64,000 nt of DNA from positions 2,294,001 through 2,358,000 of the forward strand of contig OZ123195.1 of assembly GCA_964204605.1 (NCBI GenBank), in the 5' to 3' direction. The notes beneath the pieces are model-generated. The model saw only the letters and a program-made list of their open reading frames with translations. It had not been told where the DNA came from and searched no databases. Source of the stretch: UBA961 sp014191195 (GTDB lineage: Bacteria > Bacteroidota > Ignavibacteria > Kapaibacteriales > UBA961). A program made the position numbers and the translations under genes. Below are positions 52,872 through 62,353 of this stretch, piece after piece. Positions within the stretch are counted from its first letter, which is position 1; the number at the start of each line of letters is the position of its first letter.

Positions 52872-55800
52872 ATGAACCGAATGAAAAGATACTTTTTGTC
52901 GATAGGCGTTGCATTAGCTTGCATGCTAACGATATTTGGTTTTTCACCTAAGGCGAATGCACAATATTGCATTCCTACTAATCCGTCTGGTTGCTTGTAT
53001 TTGGATTATATTCAAAGTTTTTCATTTGCTAACATAGCAAATAATAACAGTGGATGTAATAATCAAACAAATGGTTATCAGTATTATAATGCATTAACAG
53101 CTAATACATTAGCTGGTTCTACATATAATTATTCTTTTACACTTACTCCTTCTTATCCAGAAGGTGTTGCAATATGGGCTGATTGGAATGGTAATGGTGT
53201 ATTCGAAATATCTGAAAGATTTTATGCTTCAGCTGCCACACTAGCTGCTGGCTCAGTAGTATCAGGTACTGTAACAGTTCCTGCAAATGCAACTCCTGGT
53301 ACACACCGCCTTCGTATACGTTGTGGCTACGCTACTGCTGGTGTTAATATAGACCCATGTAACAATACTGCTACTGGCGAAGGTGAATCTGAAGATTATA
53401 ATATTCAGATTCTTAGTGGATCCATTACAAATTCATGGCCAGGTGGAACAAATTTCCCAGGTATATCAGCTAGTGGAATAGTTCTAGAAGTTGGATATGT
53501 ATTTGATGGAAGTTCAAATATGTTCCCAAAACCATCTTTATTAGTTGACAGAATTAATGTACCTGGCTATTTCCAAAAAGTTACATATACTATTTTAGCT
53601 GAAAATGTTGCTAATATTGATCAGAATACAGAAATGTATGCTATGCGTGATCCAAATAATTTAACAAGTAAAATTATCGATATTCCACAAGGTCCTGGCG
53701 CTTACACATATACAGCACAGGCAGCAAGTGGTCCAATGGCAAGAATCATTCCAACAAATGATGGAACGTTTACTACAGTTGGATTTCCTGGTGGAACATA
53801 CAAAGTTGTAGCGACACATGATTTGCTTTTTGGTACAACAGTAGTTGCATCTCAAACATGGACAAAGGTATTTAACTTAGCAGTTAATAGAGATATTGCT
53901 GTTTCTAGTATTGAATCTCCACTACCATCAAGACGTCAAAGCTATTTAGGATCAGTTCCTATTCGTGCTCGTTATATGAATGTTGGTTTAGAAACAATTT
54001 CAAGATATCGTGCATATTATGAAATCCGTGATTCAAGAAATGGTTCATTAATCAAAATGGACAGTTTAGAAAGAAGTACAGATCAAGGTGGTGGATTAGA
54101 CACTGCTGGATTAAAAACAGCTGCTATCGATGAAGTACAATTTCCTTCATTTGCTGTAGCGATTCCAGATTCTTTCTGTATAGTTTTAAAAGCAAAATTA
54201 TTAGAAACAAAAACAAATCAATTTGCAGTTGATCAACAAACAGCAAATGATAGAATGCCATCAACTGATTGCGCATATAAATTCCGTATGTGGTATTTGA
54301 ATGATTTTGAAGCAAAATCCCTACAAAATCCTGGTTCAGCATTATTATATGCAGGACGTCCAATCAAGCCTTTAGCAATTATTGCAAATAACGGTTTAAA
54401 TGCTGATGGTATTCCAGTTCAAATGACAGCAACATTAAATGGAACTGTTATCGCAACTCAAACAATAACAGTTGAAGTTCCTACTGGTTCATACAATGTT
54501 GCTCCTGCAATTTTTGATGAATTTACTCCTCCTCAACCAGGTAATCTTGAAATATGTATTCAAACAATTGCTCCTGGTGATCAGTTTGCTCCAAATGATA
54601 AGCAATGTTATACATTTACTATCAATGATAGAATGAATGGTAATTATACTGTTGGTACAGTACCTAAATCAGGAATTGAAAACTTCGGTACTATTGATGC
54701 AGCAGTAAATGCATTGTATTCAAGAGGTATTAGAGGCCCAGTTAATTTCTATTTAACAGATGCAAATTATCAAGTTGGAGATGTAACTAATACAGGCGCA
54801 CCTGCATTGGATCTAACATCAACTATCCTTGGAGCTGGTTCTAGTGCTCCTATAAGATTTACACCAGATTCTACTTCTGTAGGATTATTAAGAGGTGGTG
54901 TAACGATTCAACTAAGATCTGGTAATGGTATTGGTGTATTGTTTGGTCAATCATTAACACCATCTAATCCAAATGCAGTATATCGTCAGTTCCCATCTAA
55001 AGCAAATGCAAATAGTGCAGGTTATATTACATTTGATGGTGGTGCACAAAAGTCATTTAGATTCCGCTTATATACTGGTTCAAATCGTAAAGCAGTTTTC
55101 TATATGGGACAAAGGACAAATAACATTTCAATTATGAATAATTTAATTGAAAATGATCCTAATACTCCAGAAACAGAATATTGGTCAGCAGTACCGTTGA
55201 TTTCTATCGATCAATCAAACTTATTGTTTGCAAAAGATTCAATTGGTAGTGCTGCTACTCTATTTACTTTCTCTGCTGGTATTGCTCAAAGAAATATTCC
55301 TCCTGCTGATGAATTCGGTTCAAATCGTGCAGGTTTAGATACAGTAATAGTTGAAAACAATATTACCTATCGTGGTAATAAGCAAAACAAGATAGTTAAC
55401 AATGAAATTACAGGTTTTGGTATTGGTGTATTGTCATTAGGTATCGGTACATTAAAAGAGCGTAATAAATTAGTACGTTACTATAATACAGGAACTGAAA
55501 TCATTGGCAACAGGATTTCTAAAGTAGGTAGAACAGGTATATTTATTGGAAATGAAGACGGTGCTAAAGTTTCAAAAAATAAAGTATATGGTGTTCTAGG
55601 TTATTATAGAAGAACTACTGTTACTGGAACTTCTACATTTATTATCGAATCTAATGGTATTGAAATTGGTTGTGCAACAGATACAACTTCAACAAATCAA
55701 GGTTATAATAATATTAATACAGAAATTAGCTACAATGAAGTAAATGATGTTGCATCATATTTCATTAGCCGTGGTATTAATGTTAATCAAAGTCAAAATA

Positions 55801-58676
55801 ATTACAGTGCTACAGGTATTTTAGAAAATACATTGCAACCATCTGTAAGCGAGAATACAAAAGTATTTGGTAATCTAGTGTTTGGATTAAGCAGAGGTAT
55901 TAACTTCGGCGGTATAAAAGTATTTAATACAGCAGTTCATAGAGTTGGTATTCAATTGACAACTGACCGTCAAACAGGACAAGCTTTTAGTCAAAATCTT
56001 GGTAATGCTTGGTCATTAACTCAATCATATTTAACTCAAGGCTCTTCATTTACTACACCTCGTACATCATTTAATCCAGCAAAAAATGCTAGATCATATT
56101 TTACTCGTGGTGATGTAGTTGCTAATAATACTGTATTAATTCAAGATGACTCATTATCAACAAGAATGGGTACAGCTGTTGGTATTGCAATTCAGAATTC
56201 ATTAAATGCAGTTATGACAAACAATGCCGTTGCTGTTACGCAACCTTTGAATGCAACTTCATTATTCTATGGTTTCCCTTATTCTGCATATTTCTACCAA
56301 GGTTTATTACCTAAGTTTAATGGTGGTTTATCATCAAATAGAAATGTTGCATGGACATCACAACCTACCGGTTTCCCAACATCTACATGGACAAAGCAAG
56401 GCTCATTTATGCGCTTTGTAGAAATCGATACATTAAGTCAGGTATTACTACCAAGTTGCCAAGATGAATTTAATACAAGAGATCAATGGTATAATTGGAC
56501 TGGACAAGATATGAATAGTTTTGAAGCTAACTTTGTTGCTTCATCTACTGACTCATTATTGTTAATAGGTCAATATCCTGTTGTTTCAATGCGTCAAAAG
56601 AGTACAGTTGGAAGTATCATTAATAATGCGGGTGCAAGATTATCATATGTAACTCAAGATATTGATGGTCAACCACGTGGAAATGCACAAAATCCATATG
56701 ACATTGGTGCAGATGAATTTGATGGTATTCCTTATGTAAACGATGTAGAAGTTTTAACTTTAACAGCTCCACGTGCATATAAGAGTGGTACATGTACCTA
56801 TGGTGGTCCATTCTCTGACGTAGAATATGTAACAGCTGATACATCAAGTGTTCCTGTAATGGTAAGATTAAGAAATAATAGTACATTATCTCAAACTATT
56901 AGTCTTACAGGTACTTATGCTATGGAAACAGCCGCTACTAGTGGAAATGCAGTAGGTACTTATGGTGTACCTTTAACAATTAATACTATAACAGTTATAA
57001 TTGGTGCTGGAGAAACAAGAGATGTTAAACTAGGTGAAGTTTCAGTTCAAACTTTAAGTACACTTGGTACAGCTTACACTTCTCCTACATGGATGCAATC
57101 AGCAGTTGATGCAACTATGCGTCCAAATGTTACTCCTAGATATGAGTTTACTGCAAGTTTCGTAAATGGGTATCAAGATGAAAATAATTCTAATAACTCA
57201 TTTGCTTCACAAGCTAGATTCTATGTACGTCAGTCAAATGTATCTAAATTCATGATATCTGTATTGAATAGTGGTTTTGATCATAAAAATACATTACCTA
57301 CTGCTCCAAATTATGCAAATAATGCAGTAGGCCGTATGAACACAGACAGCTTAAGAACAGCACTAGATAGTTTAGGCTTCTTTAGTGATCCTACTAAATT
57401 AGTTCCTAATGATAAGCGCGTATATCGTTATGACATTCTTGACCGTACAGGTTGGGAAGCACGTTCATTCGATTATACACCATATAAAATGTTATTATGG
57501 TCTGAAGATAATACTTTATTAATAAGAACAGAAAGAGATCAAATAAGAGCTTATTTAGCTTCTGGTTCAAGTACATTGAAGAAGAATTTGATTATTTCAA
57601 CACAAAATGTTGTAACCAATCATGTTGGCTTAAATGCAACTAATGATGAATTCTTTGTAAATAATCAGCTTAGATCAAGTGTTGTTCGTAATGGTGCAGC
57701 TATTGTAACAACCCCAGTTGCAGCAGGATATACTCCTACAGTAGTTGCTCTTGGTCAATCATTTATCGATGGTGTATTTGTACAACGTGGTTTAAGTGAA
57801 TTAATAAAAACAACTGGTTTTGTTAATGGGACATATACTGATCCAGCTCCACGTCCATCTTTAATGAGAATCTTTACTAATGCTCAATCACAAGGTTTAG
57901 CAAGAGTTGCATTCCGTTATAGATCAACTGATGCAGGCATTGCAGATACAGCAATGGGTGTTGCTACTACTTCTACAAATTGGAATGTTATCAATTATGG
58001 TATCGATTTCAGACACTTTGCTAAGTCTGGACAACGTACAGGTTTAGAAAGAGTTCTAAGAGGATCATTTGATTATATTCAATTTAATGCGGGTAAAGTT
58101 ACTCCAGTTGAATTAGTAGAATTTGATGCTCGCAAGATTGGAAAATCAGTTTCAATTGATTGGTCAACAGCAAGTGAATCAAATAGTGCATGGTATGAAG
58201 TAGAAAAAGCTGAGAAAGTAGCTGGTAATACTGAATTTGAAAGAATTGAAACAGTACCTGCTGCTGGAAACAGTACTTCACGTCGTGATTATAATACAGT
58301 TGATATGAATGTACGTAATGGATCTTCTTATATCTATCGTTTACGTATGGTTGATAGAGATGGTTCTTTCAAATACAGTGATGAAGTTGCTGTAGTGATT
58401 GGTGATGTTAATAGCAATCTATCTATTAGTGAAAGTCGTCCAAATCCAGTTTCTGGAATTGCAAGCTTTGACTATTCAGTACAAAACAGCGGTTTAGTTA
58501 CAGTTGTACTTACTGATATGATGGGTCGCGAAATATCAACAATATTCAGCGGTAACATAAATGCTGGAACTCATACATTAGAAGTATCAAGTTCAGATTT
58601 AGCATCTGGTGTATATCAAATCATCGTTAAATCTGGTGATAGTTTTGCAACTCGTTCTATACAAGTTGTTAAATAA
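52872..58676 (+). CDS. Giant surface protein with GEVED and beta-helix domains and T9SS sorting domain
   Basis: ATG at 52872 fits the GGAG seven bases upstream and opens a signal peptide (cleavage near ANAQ); an ATG at 52791 is out of place. The first part is a GEVED domain (VAIWADWNGNGVFEISE, GTHRLRIRCGY, GESEDYNIQIL). Ig-like/CARDB-type repeats follow to about residue 580. A right-handed beta-helix starts near 610 (NFGTIDAAVNALYSRGIRGP) with many short NxI/NNxI turns. The ending has a FlgD-like region and the T9SS sorting domain (SRPNPVSGIASFDYSV, MMGREISTI, SGVYQIIVKSG). Length 1934 aa. It is likely an adhesin or glycan-acting surface protein. Confidence 0.85.
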   Translation: MNRMKRYFLSIGVALACMLTIFGFSPKANAQYCIPTNPSGCLYLDYIQSFSFANIANNNSGCNNQTNGYQYYNALTANTLAGSTYNYSFTLTPSYPEGVAIWADWNGNGVFEISERFYASAATLAAGSVVSGTVTVPANATPGTHRLRIRCGYATAGVNIDPCNNTATGEGESEDYNIQILSGSITNSWPGGTNFPGISASGIVLEVGYVFDGSSNMFPKPSLLVDRINVPGYFQKVTYTILAENVANIDQNTEMYAMRDPNNLTSKIIDIPQGPGAYTYTAQAASGPMARIIPTNDGTFTTVGFPGGTYKVVATHDLLFGTTVVASQTWTKVFNLAVNRDIAVSSIESPLPSRRQSYLGSVPIRARYMNVGLETISRYRAYYEIRDSRNGSLIKMDSLERSTDQGGGLDTAGLKTAAIDEVQFPSFAVAIPDSFCIVLKAKLLETKTNQFAVDQQTANDRMPSTDCAYKFRMWYLNDFEAKSLQNPGSALLYAGRPIKPLAIIANNGLNADGIPVQMTATLNGTVIATQTITVEVPTGSYNVAPAIFDEFTPPQPGNLEICIQTIAPGDQFAPNDKQCYTFTINDRMNGNYTVGTVPKSGIENFGTIDAAVNALYSRGIRGPVNFYLTDANYQVGDVTNTGAPALDLTSTILGAGSSAPIRFTPDSTSVGLLRGGVTIQLRSGNGIGVLFGQSLTPSNPNAVYRQFPSKANANSAGYITFDGGAQKSFRFRLYTGSNRKAVFYMGQRTNNISIMNNLIENDPNTPETEYWSAVPLISIDQSNLLFAKDSIGSAATLFTFSAGIAQRNIPPADEFGSNRAGLDTVIVENNITYRGNKQNKIVNNEITGFGIGVLSLGIGTLKERNKLVRYYNTGTEIIGNRISKVGRTGIFIGNEDGAKVSKNKVYGVLGYYRRTTVTGTSTFIIESNGIEIGCATDTTSTNQGYNNINTEISYNEVNDVASYFISRGINVNQSQNNYSATGILENTLQPSVSENTKVFGNLVFGLSRGINFGGIKVFNTAVHRVGIQLTTDRQTGQAFSQNLGNAWSLTQSYLTQGSSFTTPRTSFNPAKNARSYFTRGDVVANNTVLIQDDSLSTRMGTAVGIAIQNSLNAVMTNNAVAVTQPLNATSLFYGFPYSAYFYQGLLPKFNGGLSSNRNVAWTSQPTGFPTSTWTKQGSFMRFVEIDTLSQVLLPSCQDEFNTRDQWYNWTGQDMNSFEANFVASSTDSLLLIGQYPVVSMRQKSTVGSIINNAGARLSYVTQDIDGQPRGNAQNPYDIGADEFDGIPYVNDVEVLTLTAPRAYKSGTCTYGGPFSDVEYVTADTSSVPVMVRLRNNSTLSQTISLTGTYAMETAATSGNAVGTYGVPLTINTITVIIGAGETRDVKLGEVSVQTLSTLGTAYTSPTWMQSAVDATMRPNVTPRYEFTASFVNGYQDENNSNNSFASQARFYVRQSNVSKFMISVLNSGFDHKNTLPTAPNYANNAVGRMNTDSLRTALDSLGFFSDPTKLVPNDKRVYRYDILDRTGWEARSFDYTPYKMLLWSEDNTLLIRTERDQIRAYLASGSSTLKKNLIISTQNVVTNHVGLNATNDEFFVNNQLRSSVVRNGAAIVTTPVAAGYTPTVVALGQSFIDGVFVQRGLSELIKTTGFVNGTYTDPAPRPSLMRIFTNAQSQGLARVAFRYRSTDAGIADTAMGVATTSTNWNVINYGIDFRHFAKSGQRTGLERVLRGSFDYIQFNAGKVTPVELVEFDARKIGKSVSIDWSTASESNSAWYEVEKAEKVAGNTEFERIETVPAAGNSTSRRDYNTVDMNVRNGSSYIYRLRMVDRDGSFKYSDEVAVVIGDVNSNLSISESRPNPVSGIASFDYSVQNSGLVTVVLTDMMGREISTIFSGNINAGTHTLEVSSSDLASGVYQIIVKSGDSFATRSIQVVK

Positions 58677-58698
58677 TATATATCACTATTAAATATAA

Positions 58699-58732
58699 GG
58701 CCCCTCAGAGTAATTTGAGGGGTCTTTTTTTT
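58699..58732 (+). terminator. Terminator after the giant T9SS gene
   Basis: CCCCTCA and TGAGGGG pair around an eight-base loop, followed by eight T, 23 bases after the stop. Confidence 0.92.
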
Positions 58733-58754
58733 GGATAATTATTTAGAGCAAACA

Positions 58755-59414
58755 ATGCAATTATATTTAGATTCCGCAAATATGAAAGAAATTGAAATTA
58801 TAAACAGTTATGGTTTTATTAATGGAATCACAACAAATCCTTCTTTATTAGCTAAGGAAGATCCATCTCTTTCTATTAAAGATCTAATTGTTTCTATTTA
58901 TAAAACTATAGGTGGACATGTTTCTGTAGAAGTAAATTCAACAGATACTGCAGGAATGCTTAAAGAGGCTGAAGAAATACTTTCTTGGTTCCCAGAAGCA
59001 ACAATCAAAATTCCAATGATTCCTAATGGACTCGCAGCAGTAAAAGAATTGTCTAAACAAGATATTCCAACAAATGTTACTTTAATTTTTACTGCTATGC
59101 AAGCACTGGCTGCTAATAATGCTGGTGCAAGTTATGTAAGTGTATTTGTAGGTAGACTTGATGATATTGGTACTGATGGCATGATAGCAGTTAAAGATAC
59201 TTGTGAGATATGGGATAGACATGGTTTAGAATCACAAATAATAGCAGCTTCTATTAGGCACCCTATTCACATTCTAGATTGTGCCAAAGCAGGTGCTGAT
59301 ATTGCTACAGTACCTTATAAAGTATTATCACAAATATTACATCATTCTTTAACTGATTCTGGATTAGCTTCTTTTATAAGTGATCATAAAAAAATGTTAG
59401 CTGCAAAAGAATAA
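58755..59414 (+). CDS. tal: Transaldolase (FSA/MipB subfamily)
   Basis: ATG at 58755 (MQLYLDSANMKEIEII) is chosen over a TTG in the terminator T-run. The Schiff-base lysine is Lys85 in EATIKIPM, matching E. coli FSA numbering. Residue 131 is Phe (YVSVFVGRLDD) where fructose-6-phosphate aldolase has Tyr, so transaldolase activity is predicted. Length of 219 aa is that of the short decameric family. It starts a three-gene run with the redoxin-like and paaD genes. Confidence 0.92.
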   Translation: MQLYLDSANMKEIEIINSYGFINGITTNPSLLAKEDPSLSIKDLIVSIYKTIGGHVSVEVNSTDTAGMLKEAEEILSWFPEATIKIPMIPNGLAAVKELSKQDIPTNVTLIFTAMQALAANNAGASYVSVFVGRLDDIGTDGMIAVKDTCEIWDRHGLESQIIAASIRHPIHILDCAKAGADIATVPYKVLSQILHHSLTDSGLASFISDHKKMLAAKE

Positions 59415-59428
59415 TAAGAATACTTCAT

Positions 59429-59926
59429 ATGAATAATAAAATTCTTGTCAGAATTGTCTTGCTATTTAGTTCATTTATAGTCTTAGCTTCTTCCATAGGA
59501 AGTAAGTCGCTTAGTTATGTATTAGAAGATCAATATGGTAATGAACATAGATCTGTTAATAATAATGGGAAAAGACAGTTACTATTTCTTGCAGATCGAT
59601 CTGGTAGTGAATATACATCAAATTGGACAAAAGTATTGGAACCTTTATATAGAAATACTATTGAATTCGTTGCATTAGCTGATGTAAGTTCTGTGCCTGG
59701 ATTTCTGAAAGGATTTATTAAAGGAAAGTTTAAAGATGCATATTCCAATCCAATATTAATGGATTGGGATGGTAAACTGTTTGAATATTATAATTGTCCA
59801 GAAGGAATACCCACTATTCTGTTTGTTGATAATAAAGGTATTATTCGATATAAGATATCAGGTAAAGGAACTAATTCAGAATTGCAAATGCTTAATGAAG
59901 TTATAAGTCAATATTTATCCAAGTAA
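59429..59926 (+). CDS. Secreted thioredoxin-like protein without CxxC
   Basis: A signal peptide (MNNKILVRIVLLFSSFIVL) is followed by a redoxin-like fold: LEDQYGNEHRSV, LLFLADRSGSEYTSNW, FVALADVSSVPGFLKGFIKG, NPILMDWDGKLFEYYNCPEG and IPTILFVDNKGIIRYKISGK. The position of the CxxC pair carries no cysteines; the only cysteine is in NCPEG. Catalysis as a disulfide reductase is therefore unlikely. It lies 14 bases after the transaldolase gene. Function unknown. Confidence 0.7.
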   Translation: MNNKILVRIVLLFSSFIVLASSIGSKSLSYVLEDQYGNEHRSVNNNGKRQLLFLADRSGSEYTSNWTKVLEPLYRNTIEFVALADVSSVPGFLKGFIKGKFKDAYSNPILMDWDGKLFEYYNCPEGIPTILFVDNKGIIRYKISGKGTNSELQMLNEVISQYLSK

Positions 59927-59933
59927 AGTTATA

Positions 59934-60404
59934 ATGAATAAATCGCAAATATTATCAATGTTAGAGTCAGTTACAGACCCTGAAATCCCATCTGTATCAA
60001 TAATAGATTTAGGTATTATAACTTCAGTAGAGTGTACAGATGAGATAATAGTTACAATGACACCTACATTTGTTGGATGTCCTGCTATTGATGTAATGAA
60101 ATCAGACATAGAAAAAACATTGTCAATATTAGATCAAAAAGTAACTGTACTTGTTAACTTTGATGAACCTTGGAACTCGAATAGAATATCTGAAAAAGGA
60201 AAAGTAGCTTTAAAGAAATTTGGATTAGCTCCACCACCAGAATATACAACTGTATTAGATTTAGATATATTATATAATGTTGCTTGCCCTTATTGCAACA
60301 GTAAAGATACAAATTTGAGAAATCCATTTGGTCCTACATTGTGTAGGTCAATACATTATTGCAATGAATGTATGCAAGCTTTTGAACAGTTCAAGCCAGT
60401 GTAA
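59934..60404 (+). CDS. paaD: PaaD-like protein (MIP18/SufT-type domain plus zinc ribbon)
   Basis: Residues 1-75 are the MIP18 (DUF59) domain with SVTDPEIPSVSIIDLGII, and TMTPTFVGCPAIDV holding Cys49. The C-terminus is a zinc ribbon with Cys118, Cys121, Cys143 and Cys146 (ACPYCNS, YCNECM). This layout is that of PaaD, thought to help assemble the iron centre of the phenylacetyl-CoA epoxidase. No paaA, B, C or E is in the window. The gene is seven bases after the redoxin-like gene and its stop lies in the stem of a terminator. Confidence 0.88.
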   Translation: MNKSQILSMLESVTDPEIPSVSIIDLGIITSVECTDEIIVTMTPTFVGCPAIDVMKSDIEKTLSILDQKVTVLVNFDEPWNSNRISEKGKVALKKFGLAPPPEYTTVLDLDILYNVACPYCNSKDTNLRNPFGPTLCRSIHYCNECMQAFEQFKPV

Positions 60405-60438
60405 AAAAAAAGGAGTTCAAAATGAACTCCTTTTTTTT
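60403..60438. terminator. Bidirectional terminator between paaD and the membrane protein
   Basis: GGAGTTCA and TGAACTCC pair around a three-base loop, flanked by nine A and eight T, so it can act on both strands. Confidence 0.92.
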
Positions 60439-60467
60439 ATATGTACTTTTTAGGGACAACAGTTTAA

Positions 60468-61880
60468 TTATTTAGACTTACCTTGACTAATAATTCCGCT
60501 GCCAATTGCTTTTAAAACTATATCGCCAATTTCTTTAGCCAGTTCGCCACGAATATTCTTTTCATCAGAAAGGTATTCACCAACAGCTTGACTAACCTTT
60601 TGCTTAATCATTTCTGAATTTCCATCTACTAAAGCAACAGCAACTTTGTGCATATCTTTAGAAACATCTTCAAGTGTATCTAATTGATTACGATTAGCAT
60701 CTTCCATTTTCTTAAGCATCCGATCCATACGTTCTTCTTCTTCTGTATAAAGCAATGTAAAAGCCATCAGTGCAAGCATGGCTCCTTCCAAGAAGATAGC
60801 TCCCAAAATTAAAGAAGGACGTGTTGAAGGAATAAATTTAAGACCACGAATACCAATAATGATAATCAAGATAGCAGCACCAAAGTATGCAAGGCCGGTA
60901 ACATTGTTTGCATAATGTTCTGTGAAATGGTGAGACATATACAATCTTAAACCTTTCATAAATGAAAAATTATTCTTTTCCCATTCTTGAGCTCTCATAG
61001 TATCTGAAATTTCTTTTACTACAAAGTCAGAGAAAAATTCTTGCATACGTAAGAAAATCAATTCATTTCTGAAATCAACTACATCCGTATTATCATCAAA
61101 AACACTACTAAACCGAACATTATTATTACCGTGTGAATCATTTGATTCAGTAGTTCTATCCCAAATCTTCTTAAATGCAAGTTCAATTTTGCGCCTTTCA
61201 TCAACTTCCAAATCAGCTAATTGATTATCAGGTAAAGCAAGAATCTCTACTATATCATCAGAAAATCCAGTTTGTAATCTGATTTTAGATTTTGTATGAT
61301 GTATTTCGCGTCTAACTTTAAGGGCCATATAGCCAATTGCAGGAGGCATAACTAGTGTTATTAATAAAGATCCTGCGAATCCCACAACAAAAGCTAGAAT
61401 TGTAAAGCCTAGGGCAGGTTCAATAATAATTGGATATTCACCAAGTTTAGGAGCTTTTAAAATCCACTCACTTTCCAACTTAGAGTACCCATCTAATTCT
61501 TCAGTCCTTGTAGCATTAGACAAATCAAAGATATATTCAGTATTGATGACACCTTTTAACGGTTTTCCTGCATTTTCTTGAAACTTTCCAGCCTCCGGAC
61601 CTGCTTCGGAAATAACTCCTTCAACATTAATTAAAGCAATATCCTTTAATTTCTCTTTTGCTTTTTCATCTACACTGTTATATTCAGACAAAGGAATAAT
61701 TTTAGTAACTCCGTCTGGTCTAAAAAGGAAAACAACAGCTCCTCGTACCATTGAAGGTATAACAAAAGTATAAAAGCTGACAGCAATGACTACAAAAAGA
61801 CCGATCATAATTAAATAATGAACTTTTGTCTCTTTATTATCATGATGTCCGCCACTTTTTTTATTGTCTGACATGGTCAA
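60468..61880 (-). CDS. Unknown inner-membrane protein with C-terminal coiled coil
   Basis: I do not recognise the family. Four hydrophobic segments are seen: about residues 22-42 (LIMIGLFVVIAVSFYTFVIP), 158-185, 326-346 and 358-382. A soluble, probably periplasmic, part of about 110 residues lies between the first two. A cytoplasmic part of about 140 residues lies between the second and third (DDIVEILALPDNQLADLEVD, RNELIFLRMQEFFSDFVV). The last 80 residues are a coiled coil (EEEERMDRMLKKMEDANRNQ). Upstream are 14-bp tandem repeats. No partner gene is adjacent. Start could be at 61880 or 61874. Confidence 0.55.
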   Translation of the reverse strand: MTMSDNKKSGGHHDNKETKVHYLIMIGLFVVIAVSFYTFVIPSMVRGAVVFLFRPDGVTKIIPLSEYNSVDEKAKEKLKDIALINVEGVISEAGPEAGKFQENAGKPLKGVINTEYIFDLSNATRTEELDGYSKLESEWILKAPKLGEYPIIIEPALGFTILAFVVGFAGSLLITLVMPPAIGYMALKVRREIHHTKSKIRLQTGFSDDIVEILALPDNQLADLEVDERRKIELAFKKIWDRTTESNDSHGNNNVRFSSVFDDNTDVVDFRNELIFLRMQEFFSDFVVKEISDTMRAQEWEKNNFSFMKGLRLYMSHHFTEHYANNVTGLAYFGAAILIIIIGIRGLKFIPSTRPSLILGAIFLEGAMLALMAFTLLYTEEEERMDRMLKKMEDANRNQLDTLEDVSKDMHKVAVALVDGNSEMIKQKVSQAVGEYLSDEKNIRGELAKEIGDIVLKAIGSGIISQGKSK

Positions 61881-61903
61881 GACTCCATAAAAATATTATA
61901 ATA

Positions 61904-61931
61904 ACTATTTATATCTTACTATTTATATCTT
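61904..61931. repeat. 14-bp tandem duplication upstream of the unknown membrane protein
   Basis: ACTATTTATATCTT occurs twice without a gap, 24 to 51 bases before the minus-strand start at 61880. It would fall in the promoter or leader of that gene. Confidence 0.85.
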
Positions 61932-62353
61932 ATTGATTTATCTAATGCAAATTACTAGTAATGAATCTAAATATCAAATGATTGCACAATTACATAGCAT
62001 TTGTTTCACTTAGATATTGTTCCATGATAAGCACTTTTGTAATTTGTAAATATGAGAAGTAAAACACTTATCGCCAGCTCAAATCTACTCCAACATGGAA
62101 CAATCAGAGGTAATTCATTCGAATCTTACCTAGCACTTAGACGCGCACTTATTGCATTTCTAATTCATATATCAGAACAGCAACATGTAAACCTTTACTA
62201 CATGTGAAAAGAATTGATATTATGTTCAAACTGTTCATTAATACACAATAATCGTACCGAAATTTTAATCAGTAGAAAAAATAAAAATGATATAGCCTGA
62301 TATTATTAAGACAATAAATCAGCTTATCACCTTACACATTTAAGACAATACTT
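61932..62353. other. Noncoding gap rich in inverted repeats before lat
   Basis: No gene is seen. An 11-bp perfect inverted repeat (ATTGTTCCATG at 62016-62026, CATGGAACAAT at 62094-62104) encloses a second, GATAAG/CTTATC (62026-62031 and 62067-62072). GGTAA/TTACC follows near 62112-62133. An imperfect dyad (ACATGTAAA / TTTACTACATGT) lies near 62187-62208. The motif CACTT recurs several times. It may be a leader RNA or an independent small RNA. Confidence 0.55.

Noticed and set aside
62016..62353. Lysine riboswitch before the lysine aminotransferase
   Set aside because: The region lacks the AGAGG..GC core and the five-helix junction pattern of the L box, so only generic inverted repeats can be claimed.
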